This document shows positions 57,378-64,000 of a DNA stretch of 64,000 bases, one piece after another. Each line of letters begins with the position of its first letter. The stretch's first letter is position 1. The position numbers and the translations under genes are program-made. The stretch comes from Paludibacterium sp. B53371 (lineage in GTDB: Bacteria > Pseudomonadota > Gammaproteobacteria > Burkholderiales > Chromobacteriaceae). The stretch spans positions 2,180,311 to 2,244,310 of the forward strand of contig NZ_CP069163.1 of NCBI RefSeq assembly GCF_018802765.1, written 5' to 3'. Under the pieces are notes generated by a model. That model was given only the letters and a program-made list of their open reading frames with translations. It had not been told where the DNA came from and ran no database searches.

Positions 57378-58781
57378 TCAACGCTCACTCAAGGACTCGG
57401 CCTTGGCGCGCAATACCGGTTTCAGCAAATAGGACAAAACGGTTTTCTTGCCGGTCAGGATGTCCACCTGGGCCACCATGCCGGGGATAATGCGCCAGGC
57501 GCGCTGATGGGGCGCCTGGCGGGTCTGAACGCGGACCAGGTAGTAAGCCTGCCCCTTTTCATCGACCAGGCTGTCGGCACTGATCTCCCGCACTTCGCCA
57601 TCCAGCGCGCCATAGACGGTATGGTCATAGGCGGTAAAGCGCAGCCGAGCCGGCTGTCCGGGGTGCAGGAAGGCAATGTCGCGTGGCGACAGACGAGCCT
57701 CGACCAGCAGGTCGTCTTCCGCCGGTACCAGTTCGAGAATGTCCTTGCCGGGCTGCACGACGCTGCCGATGGTATTGAGATGCAGCCGTTTGATTTCGCC
57801 TGCCACCGGCGCCCGCACTTCGGTGACCCGCACCTTGTCCTTGAGGGCAATACTGCCGGCCGACAGGCCGTCGATCCTGGCCATGACGTCGGAGAGCTCA
57901 CTGCTGGCGGCGTTGCGGAAGCTCAGCTCGACTTCCTGAACCTTGCGTTCGGCTTCGGCAATCCCGCCCTGTAAGCGGATCAGTTGTGCGGCCAGGGTGT
58001 CGCGTTCGCCCCGGGCCCGGGCCAGTTCGCGTTGCAGGCGCATCAGGTCGACTTCCGAGACGGCGCCGGAGGCTTTCAGCGGTGCGGTGACTTCCAGTTC
58101 CCGACTGGCAAGCTGGAACTGCTGAACCGCCTGGGCATGGCGCGCGCGCGCCTCGGACAGCTCCTGCCTGCGCTGGCCAAGCTGGGCGCGGGCAATCGAC
58201 AGCGATGCGTTCAGCTCGCTTTGCCGGGAGTGGTACAGGGCACTTTCCTGCATGGCCACCTCGGGGGCGTGCTGGCGCACGATCTCTGGAATCTCGAAGG
58301 GCTGAGGTCCGGCCAGCGCACGCAGGCGAGCCGCCTTGGCCTGCAAGGCCAGGTGCAGGGCGCGGTTTTCGCGCAGCGAGGATTCGGCGCGGGTGCTGTC
58401 AATGCGCAGCAGCAGCTGATTTTTCGCGACTTTCTGCCCTTCCCGCACCAGGATCTGTTCGACCAGTCCGCCATCCAGGCTCTGGATGTGCTGGTTCTGG
58501 AACGAGGGCACCACCTTGCCTTCGCCGCGGGCCACCTCATCCACTTCGGCCAGGGCCGCCCAGAGCAGGCAGGACAGCAGCAGACCACCGCTGCTCCAGA
58601 CGAACAGTCTGGGACGAGCGGGATGTTGCAGCTGTCGGCTCCACTCGGCATCGGCGGCAAAGTCAGCGCCCTCTCGCAGATCTCGTCCGGCAGCCCAGTT
58701 GCTCAGGCGGTCAAGGTACGGGCCAAGCTGGCTGCGCAGCTGCTGCAGACGGTCGGCATAACGGATCAGTCGGCTTTTCAT
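57378..58781 (-). CDS. lapC: Type I secretion membrane fusion protein (LapC/HlyD-like)
   Basis: A 467-residue adaptor. A short cytoplasmic part precedes one transmembrane helix at about residues 53-72 ([20 protein letters not shown]). Then comes the HlyD lipoyl half [20 protein letters not shown], a long periplasmic coiled coil (about 150-290) and a beta-barrel domain with [21 protein letters not shown]. It links the LapB ABC transporter to the LapE outer membrane channel. The ATG overlaps the lapB stop as ATGA. Confidence 0.92.
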   Translation of the reverse strand: MKSRLIRYADRLQQLRSQLGPYLDRLSNWAAGRDLREGADFAADAEWSRQLQHPARPRLFVWSSGGLLLSCLLWAALAEVDEVARGEGKVVPSFQNQHIQSLDGGLVEQILVREGQKVAKNQLLLRIDSTRAESSLRENRALHLALQAKAARLRALAGPQPFEIPEIVRQHAPEVAMQESALYHSRQSELNASLSIARAQLGQRRQELSEARARHAQAVQQFQLASRELEVTAPLKASGAVSEVDLMRLQRELARARGERDTLAAQLIRLQGGIAEAERKVQEVELSFRNAASSELSDVMARIDGLSAGSIALKDKVRVTEVRAPVAGEIKRLHLNTIGSVVQPGKDILELVPAEDDLLVEARLSPRDIAFLHPGQPARLRFTAYDHTVYGALDGEVREISADSLVDEKGQAYYLVRVQTRQAPHQRAWRIIPGMVAQVDILTGKKTVLSYLLKPVLRAKAESLSER

Positions 58782-60988
58782 GCTGTGGCCTCCGTGCTAC
58801 GACGACCGCCGCTCAATGCGGCCAACACCTCGGCCTTTGGCCCGTCGGCAACAATGTGCCCCTGCTCCAGCACCACGATGCGATCGACCAGTGCCAGCAC
58901 ATCCGGCTGATGCGTCACCAGCAACAGGGTCTTGCCGGCCAGCTCGGCCGACAGGGCGCGAATGATGCGCTGAGCCTGCGCCGGATCCATATTGCTGGTC
59001 GGTTCGTCCATCAGCAGGATGCTGGCATCGCTGACCCAGGCGCGGGCAATGCATACGGCACGGCGCTGGCCGCCTGACAGGGTCTCGCCCCGTTCACCCA
59101 CCAACAGGTCATAGCCTTCCGGATGCTGATCGACAAAGCGGTCCAGTCCGGCAATGCGCATGGCGCGCTGCAGGCGCTCCACCGTCACCCGATGCTGTCC
59201 CATTTCCAGGTTGTGACGCAGGGAGCCGTAGAACAGCAGGCTTTCCTGCGGCACGTAGCCGATATGCTGACGCAGCTCGTCCGGGTCGATCTGGCGCAGG
59301 TCTATGCCATCCACCCGCACGGTGCCGCCAGTCGGCTGGTACAGGCCCATGACCAGTTTCTGGATGGTGCTCTTGCCGGAACCGATGGCGCCGAGGATGG
59401 CGACGCGCTCACCGGGCTGTAGTCGCAGACTGACGTCGGACAAGGCCGGGCGGCTGGCCCCCGGATAGCTGAAACTGACCCCGCAAAGTTCGATGGCGCC
59501 ACGAAACGGCGCACGCGGGGTATAGACCTGCTCGCTGTCGCGCTCGACCGGCAGCTGCATGACCGACTCCACCGAAGCCAGCGAGGCCCGGGCATTGTGG
59601 TACTGGGTCAGCAGGCCGACCAGTTGTCCCAGGGGGGCCGTGGCGCGTGCAGACAACATGCCGGCGGCGATGATGCCCCCCGGGCTGGTCCGGCCATCCA
59701 GAATCAGATAGACGCCAAGCACCAGCATGCTCAGGTAGCTCAGTTGCTGGATCAGGGCGGCGAAGTGTCCGGTCAGGGCGGAAAGGATTTTCAGGCGAGC
59801 CCCGGTTTGCGCCAGATAGCGGGTCGTGCGCTCCCAGCGCCCTTGTTGCACCCCCTGGGCCGACAGGGCCTTGAGGGTCTCCAGACCGCCCAGACTTTCG
59901 ACCAGCAGCGCATTGCGCTCGGCCGCCGCGCGCAGGGTGGATTCAGACAGGGTGCGCATGCGTCCGGCGGTCAGCCAGGCCTGCAGCAGCATCAGGCCCG
60001 CCGCCAGGACGACCGGCAAGGCAAACCAGGGGGACAGCCACAACAGAATCAGCACGAACAGCAGCACAAACGGCAAGTCGACCAGGGTGACGACCGAACT
60101 GGAAGCAATGAAATCGCGTACCGACTCGAAGGCACGCAGATTGGCCGCAAAGGCGCCGACCGAGGCAGGCCGGTGCTCGAGCCGCAGGCCCAGCACCCGC
60201 TCCATGATTTGAGCCGACAGCCTGATGTCGATGCGCTTGCCCGCCAGGTCGAGCAGATGCGAACGCGCCAGTTTGAGCAGGAAGTCAAACACCAGCACCA
60301 GGGCAGCCCCCAGGGCCAGTACCCACAACGTGGAAAGCGCCAGATTGGGCACCACCCGGTCGTAGACATTCATGGTGACCAGCGGGACGGCCAGGGCACA
60401 CAGATTGATCAGCAAGGCGGCAAACAGGGCATCGCGGTACAGGGGCCAGCCTTCCGCCACCGCCTGCCAGAACCAGTGCCCTGGCTTCACGTTACGCTGG
60501 ACAGCCGTTCGCCGGTCTTGCCGATAGCGTGGCCGGACCAGAATGCACAGACCCTGGTACCGGGCAGCCAGTTGGGAAACCGGCAGACGTTGCTCCCCCT
60601 CCATCAGGCTCGGTTCGCGCAGGCGGGCCAGGCCATCCGGATCCAGTCCTTCGTACAGGCAGGCCTGATCCTGTGCCAGCAACAGGACAGCGGGCAGCAT
60701 TTCCGCGGTCAGTGACGCCAGCGGCTGGCGCACGATGCGTGCCACCAGCCCGAGGCGACGTGCCGCGCGCACGAACAAGGAAGGGGTCAGCCGCCCCTGT
60801 TCCAGGGGCAGGCCGGAGAAAACGGTTTCAGGCGGGAACGGAAGGTCCCAGTGGTGCGCCAGTGCAAGCAGGCAGGTTCGCAATGGATCTTGCTCTGGCA
60901 CTGAACTGATTTCTTCCCGGCCCGGGCCGGTTTGGGCAATGGCATCGATCACGGTGGCTCGTTCTATTTTGTAAACGTTATCAAACAC
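58778..60988 (-). CDS. lapB: Type I secretion ABC transporter (LapB-like)
   Basis: A 736-residue exporter. The N-terminal ~150 residues are a C39-like domain without a recognisable catalytic Cys (DPLRTCLLALAHHW), as expected for adhesin exporters. A six-helix membrane domain (about 165-450) follows. The nucleotide-binding domain has Walker A GAIGSGKST near 535, signature LSGGQRRAV near 635 and Walker B ILLMDEPTSNMDP near 660. The start is uncertain: GTG at 60988 lacks a Shine-Dalgarno and overlaps an operator-like palindrome, and an in-frame GTG at 60952 is an alternative. It exports the RTX adhesin. Confidence 0.9.
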   Translation of the reverse strand: MFDNVYKIERATVIDAIAQTGPGREEISSVPEQDPLRTCLLALAHHWDLPFPPETVFSGLPLEQGRLTPSLFVRAARRLGLVARIVRQPLASLTAEMLPAVLLLAQDQACLYEGLDPDGLARLREPSLMEGEQRLPVSQLAARYQGLCILVRPRYRQDRRTAVQRNVKPGHWFWQAVAEGWPLYRDALFAALLINLCALAVPLVTMNVYDRVVPNLALSTLWVLALGAALVLVFDFLLKLARSHLLDLAGKRIDIRLSAQIMERVLGLRLEHRPASVGAFAANLRAFESVRDFIASSSVVTLVDLPFVLLFVLILLWLSPWFALPVVLAAGLMLLQAWLTAGRMRTLSESTLRAAAERNALLVESLGGLETLKALSAQGVQQGRWERTTRYLAQTGARLKILSALTGHFAALIQQLSYLSMLVLGVYLILDGRTSPGGIIAAGMLSARATAPLGQLVGLLTQYHNARASLASVESVMQLPVERDSEQVYTPRAPFRGAIELCGVSFSYPGASRPALSDVSLRLQPGERVAILGAIGSGKSTIQKLVMGLYQPTGGTVRVDGIDLRQIDPDELRQHIGYVPQESLLFYGSLRHNLEMGQHRVTVERLQRAMRIAGLDRFVDQHPEGYDLLVGERGETLSGGQRRAVCIARAWVSDASILLMDEPTSNMDPAQAQRIIRALSAELAGKTLLLVTHQPDVLALVDRIVVLEQGHIVADGPKAEVLAALSGGRRSTEATA

Positions 60989-61060
60989 AGAGTTAACTGA
61001 TTGGCGCGAATAATAACCATGCGCTTACAAGTCGTGCAATAGTGCGTGAAATCGTTTTCC
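60970..61060 (-). promoter_or_regulatory. lapBC-adhesin promoter region with two operator-like palindromes
   Basis: On the minus strand, -35 TTGCAC (61034-61039) and -10 TATTAT (61010-61015) are 18 bp apart. TGAAATCGTTTTCC (61047-61060) lies just upstream of the -35, and TGTAAACGTTATCA (60970-60983, plus-strand reading) lies downstream of the likely start site. Both resemble the perfect palindrome TGAAAACGTTTTCA in the lapE/lapG control region. Confidence 0.45.
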
Positions 61061-61112
61061 AAACCGACTGAACATTCTGACAGCCAAGCTATTGATCGTC
61101 CGGCAGAAAGGC

Positions 61113-61146
61113 AAAAAAAAGCCCGCCGAACGCTGCGGCGGGCTTT
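61113..61146 (-). terminator. Rho-independent terminator of clpB
   Basis: An 11-bp perfect stem AAAGCCCGCCG/CGGCGGGCTTT (61118-61128 with 61136-61146), followed by a run of eight T on the minus strand, 18 bp after the clpB stop. Confidence 0.92.
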
Positions 61147-61163
61147 AAATTACTTGTTATAAA

Positions 61164-63743
61164 TTATTCAAAAACCAACTGTTCTCCGCGTGCATCGATC
61201 AGCACGGTATCCTTCGGTGCATATTTGCCGCCGAGTATGGCCTTGGCCAGCGGGTTTTCGATCTCGTTCTGGATCGCCCGCTTCAGCGGTCGCGCCCCAT
61301 ACACCGGATCAAAGCCAGCCTCGGCCAGCACGGACAAGGCGCTGTCGCTGACTTGCAGGTTGAGATCGAGCTTGGCCAGACGGGCTTCCAGCGCCTTGAG
61401 CTGAATGCGGGCAATCGAGCGGATATGCCGTTCGTCCAGGGCATGGAACACCACCACGTCGTCGATCCGGTTGATGAACTCCGGCCGGAAGTAGTTCTTC
61501 ACCTCGGCCATGACCGCCAGCTTGATGACCTGATAGTCGTCGGTCGACATCGCCTGGATCTGCTGGCTGCCGATATTGGAAGTCATTACCACCACGGTGT
61601 TCTTGAAATCCACCGTGCGCCCCTGGCCATCGGTCAGGCGACCATCGTCCAGCACCTGCAGCAGGATGTTGAACACATCGGGATGTGCCTTCTCCACCTC
61701 ATCGAGCAGGATCACGCTATAGGGCTTGCGTCTGACCTGCTCGGTCAGATAGCCACCCTCTTCGTAACCGACATAGCCCGGGGGGGCGCCGATCAGACGC
61801 GCCACCGAATGCTTCTCCATGTACTCGGACATGTCGATGCGGATCAGGTGATCCTCCGAATCGAACAGGAAGCCGGCCAGGGCCTTGCACAGCTCGGTCT
61901 TGCCGACGCCGGTCGGGCCGAGGAACAGGAAACTGCCATACGGGCGATTCGGGTCGCCCAGGCCGGAGCGCGAACGACGGATGGCATCCGAGACGACATT
62001 GACCGCCTCATCCTGGCCGATCACCCGCTGATGCAGGGCTTCTTCCATATGCAGCAGTTTTTCGCGCTCGCCGGTCAGCATTTTCGAGACCGGAATGCCC
62101 GTCATGCGGCTGACCACCTCGGCAATTTCTTCGGTACCGACCAGGGTACGCAGCAGGCGATTGGGCGTGGCGCCCTTGCCTGTGCCTGCCGCTTCGGCAT
62201 CCTTCAGCTGTGACTCGAGCTGCGGCAGCTTGCCGTACTGCAGCTCGGCCAGTTTTTGCCAGTCGCCGCGACGCTTGAGATCTTCCATCTCGCTCTTGAG
62301 ACGGTCGATTTCTTCCTTGATGGTCTGGCTGCCCTGGGCGCTGGCCTTTTCGGCCTTCCAGATTTCTTCCAGATCGGAGTATTCCTGCGTCAGACGCGTG
62401 ATCTCTTCTTCAATCAGTGCCAGACGCTTGGCCGAGGCTTCGTCGCTCTCCTTGCGCACCGCTTCGCGCTCGATCTTCAGCTGGATCAGGCGGCGATCCA
62501 GCTTGTCCATCTCTTCCGGCTTGGAATCCAGCTCCATCTTGATGCGGCTGGCCGCCTCATCAATCAGGTCGATGGCCTTGTCCGGCAGGAAGCGGTCGGT
62601 GATATAGCGCTGCGACAGCTCGGCGGCGGCCACGATGGCCGGATCCGTGATTTCCACCCCGTGGTGAATCTCGTACTTCTCTTTCAGGCCGCGCAGGATG
62701 GCGATGGTGTCCTCGACAGTCGGCTCGTCCACCATGACCTTCTGGAAGCGGCGCTCCAGTGCGGCATCTTTTTCGATGTATTTGCGATATTCATCCAGTG
62801 TGGTAGCACCAAGGCAATGCAATTCGCCACGCGCCAGCGCCGGCTTGAGCATATTGCCGGCATCCATGGCCCCTTCGGCCTTGCCCGCGCCAACCAGGGT
62901 ATGGATTTCGTCGATGAAGATCAGGGTATTGCCTTCGTCCTGGGCCAGATCGGTCAGCACAGCCTTCAGCCGTTCCTCGAACTCGCCGCGATATTTGGCG
63001 CCGGCCAGCAGGGCGGCCAGGTCGAGCACGAGCAGGCGCTTATGCTTCAGGCCTTCCGGTACTTCGCCATTGACGATGCGTTGCGCCAGACCTTCGACGA
63101 TGGCGGTCTTGCCGACACCAGGTTCACCGATCAGCACCGGGTTATTCTTGGTGCGGCGCTGTAGTACCTGAATAGCACGGCGGATTTCATCATCGCGGCC
63201 GATGACCGGATCCAGCTTGCCCTGACGGGCGCGCTCGGTCAGGTCAAGGGTGTATTTCTTCAGGGCTTCACGCTGACTTTCAGCATCCTGAGATGCCACA
63301 GCCTGGCCGCCGCGTACGGCATCGATCGCAGCCTCCAGCGCCGCGGTCGTCGCGCCCTGCTCCTTGAACAGCCGCGCCAGCTCGCTCTTGTCCTGGCTGA
63401 GTGCCAGCAGGAACATTTCACTGGCGACAAACTCGTCGCCGCGTTTCATGGCGGCCTTGTCGGCCAGATTGAGCAGATTGGCCAGATCCCGTGACACGGT
63501 GATCTCGCCGCCGGTCCCCTGAACGCGCGGCAGCCGCTCGACAGCCGCCTTGGTGGCATGCTTCAGACCGGGAACATTGACACCGGCCCGCGCCAGCAAA
63601 CCGGCCACACCACTTTCCGCATCTTCCAGCATGGCCAGCAGCAAATGGGCCGGCTCGATAAAACCGCACTCGCGCGCAATCGCCAGGCTCTGGGCGTCGC
63701 CCAGCGACTGCTGCAATTTGGTTGTCAGTTTGTCAAAGCGCAT
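61164..63743 (-). CDS. clpB: ATP-dependent disaggregase ClpB
   Basis: An 859-residue Hsp100 chaperone that works with DnaK to dissolve protein aggregates. A double Clp N-domain occupies about residues 1-145. AAA1 has Walker A GEPGVGKT, and a long coiled-coil middle domain spans about 405-525. AAA2 has [14 protein letters not shown] and the C-terminal [10 protein letters not shown] sensor-2 region. The ATG at 63743 is favoured over the adjacent ATG at 63746 because AGGAG is then at 6 nt. It is preceded by a sigma-32-type promoter and is monocistronic. Confidence 0.97.
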   Translation of the reverse strand: MRFDKLTTKLQQSLGDAQSLAIARECGFIEPAHLLLAMLEDAESGVAGLLARAGVNVPGLKHATKAAVERLPRVQGTGGEITVSRDLANLLNLADKAAMKRGDEFVASEMFLLALSQDKSELARLFKEQGATTAALEAAIDAVRGGQAVASQDAESQREALKKYTLDLTERARQGKLDPVIGRDDEIRRAIQVLQRRTKNNPVLIGEPGVGKTAIVEGLAQRIVNGEVPEGLKHKRLLVLDLAALLAGAKYRGEFEERLKAVLTDLAQDEGNTLIFIDEIHTLVGAGKAEGAMDAGNMLKPALARGELHCLGATTLDEYRKYIEKDAALERRFQKVMVDEPTVEDTIAILRGLKEKYEIHHGVEITDPAIVAAAELSQRYITDRFLPDKAIDLIDEAASRIKMELDSKPEEMDKLDRRLIQLKIEREAVRKESDEASAKRLALIEEEITRLTQEYSDLEEIWKAEKASAQGSQTIKEEIDRLKSEMEDLKRRGDWQKLAELQYGKLPQLESQLKDAEAAGTGKGATPNRLLRTLVGTEEIAEVVSRMTGIPVSKMLTGEREKLLHMEEALHQRVIGQDEAVNVVSDAIRRSRSGLGDPNRPYGSFLFLGPTGVGKTELCKALAGFLFDSEDHLIRIDMSEYMEKHSVARLIGAPPGYVGYEEGGYLTEQVRRKPYSVILLDEVEKAHPDVFNILLQVLDDGRLTDGQGRTVDFKNTVVVMTSNIGSQQIQAMSTDDYQVIKLAVMAEVKNYFRPEFINRIDDVVVFHALDERHIRSIARIQLKALEARLAKLDLNLQVSDSALSVLAEAGFDPVYGARPLKRAIQNEIENPLAKAILGGKYAPKDTVLIDARGEQLVFE

Positions 63744-63774
63744 CATGCACTCCTGTCAATAGTTGATAAGCAAT

Positions 63775-63803
63775 AGTTTGGGCAGCGCCGGGAACATTTC
63801 AAG
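63775..63803 (-). promoter_or_regulatory. Sigma-32 heat-shock promoter of clpB
   Basis: Minus-strand CTTGAAA (63797-63803), a 14-bp spacer and CCCAAACT (63775-63782) match the sigma-32 pattern CTTGAAA/CCCCATNT. The -10 element lies about 31 bp upstream of the clpB start, leaving a short leader that includes CAGGAG. Confidence 0.65.
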
Positions 63804-63830
63804 GGCAGACTCAGCACACTGGGGACGGGA

Positions 63831-63860
63831 AAAGAAAATGGCCCGGATGACACCGGGCCA
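63831..63860 (-). terminator. Terminator of the partial gene at the window end
   Basis: An 8-bp perfect stem TGGCCCGG/CCGGGCCA (63839-63846 with 63853-63860), followed by TTTTCTTTT on the minus strand. Confidence 0.8.
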
Positions 63861-63883
63861 GAATCTTCACTGAGGGTTGGCGA

Positions 63884-64000
63884 TCAGGCTTGTTTCGGGC
63901 CACTTTTGACCGCCGCGATGGCCGCTCCTGCGGCAGCGCCGACAGCAACACCTTGCCAGGAACGGGAGCTCGTACCATAAATGGCGCCCTGCAGCGCCGC
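63884..64000 (-). CDS. 3' end of a small Ala/Gly-rich protein gene (partial)
   Basis: The last 38 codons plus TGA of a gene entering from the right edge. The visible peptide is Ala/Gly-rich (WQGVAVGAAAGAAIAAVKSG) and ends KQA, which would suit a glycine-zipper membrane protein. It is followed by a good terminator, supporting a real gene end. No function can be assigned from so short a piece. Confidence 0.5.
   Translation of the reverse strand, partial: AALQGAIYGTSSRSWQGVAVGAAAGAAIAAVKSGPKQA

Noticed and set aside
55387-57432. A 681-codon plus-strand frame opposite the adhesin repeats
   Set aside because: Its repetitiveness is just the reverse of the 297-bp adhesin repeats, and it runs through the lapC/adhesin junction.
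60988-63743. clpB as part of the adhesin operon
   Set aside because: A strong terminator (61113-61146) and a separate lapB promoter lie between them, and clpB has its own sigma-32 promoter.

Overview
The window looks like chromosomal DNA from a GC-rich betaproteobacterium, most plausibly of the Neisseriales/Chromobacteriaceae type. The reasons are the housekeeping gene order leuC-leuD-leuB-asd-asd2-fimV-truA-trpF-trpB-trpA-accD, class I PHA synthesis genes, a LiuR-controlled leucine degradation cluster and a potFGHI operon. The genus assignment is inference. Coding density is high. I saw no rRNA, tRNA, CRISPR array, intact insertion sequence or prophage.

Layout. 0.1-9 kb: liuR-liuABCDE plus acetoacetyl-CoA synthetase, a complete route from isovaleryl-CoA to acetyl-CoA, with a perfect palindrome as the likely LiuR operator. 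9-17.3 kb: an ArnT/PMT-like glycosyltransferase, rpmE, cysS, a UshA-like nucleotidase and glnS on the minus strand, then ppk2 on plus. 17.4-33.9 kb: a long minus-strand block holding the FAH-family hydrolase, hslR, an MFS transporter, leuCDB, two aspartate-semialdehyde dehydrogenase homologues, two tandem FimV-type proteins, truA, trpFBA and accD. 34.2-37.3 kb: phaC and phaA on plus. 37.4-42.4 kb: a single 1680-residue gene of unknown function on minus, whose C-terminus carries a Cys-His-Asp arrangement resembling YopT/C58 cysteine proteases, so it is a toxin or effector candidate. 42.6-48.6 kb: argS and the potFGHI putrescine uptake operon. 49.4-50.7 kb: trhP (yegQ).

50.9-61.1 kb is a compact Lap-type surface adhesin locus: a TolC-family outer membrane protein (LapE-like), divergent LapG-like periplasmic protease, and an apparent operon of LapB-like ABC transporter, LapC-like membrane fusion protein and a 1419-residue adhesin with an N-terminal retention module, four near-identical 99-residue repeats, a VWA domain and RTX repeats. 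Two features stand out. The usual LapG cleavage motif is altered in the retention module. Related palindromes (TGAAAACGTTTTCA type) sit in both control regions of the locus. No LapD-type c-di-GMP receptor is in the window.

61.2-64 kb: clpB with a recognisable sigma-32 promoter, and the 3' end of a small Ala/Gly-rich protein gene.

The metabolic genes fit together loosely. Leucine is made by leuBCD and degraded by liu. Degradation yields acetoacetate and acetyl-CoA, which AacS and PhaA can feed into polyhydroxyalkanoate through PhaC. PPK2 adds polyphosphate/nucleotide interconversion.
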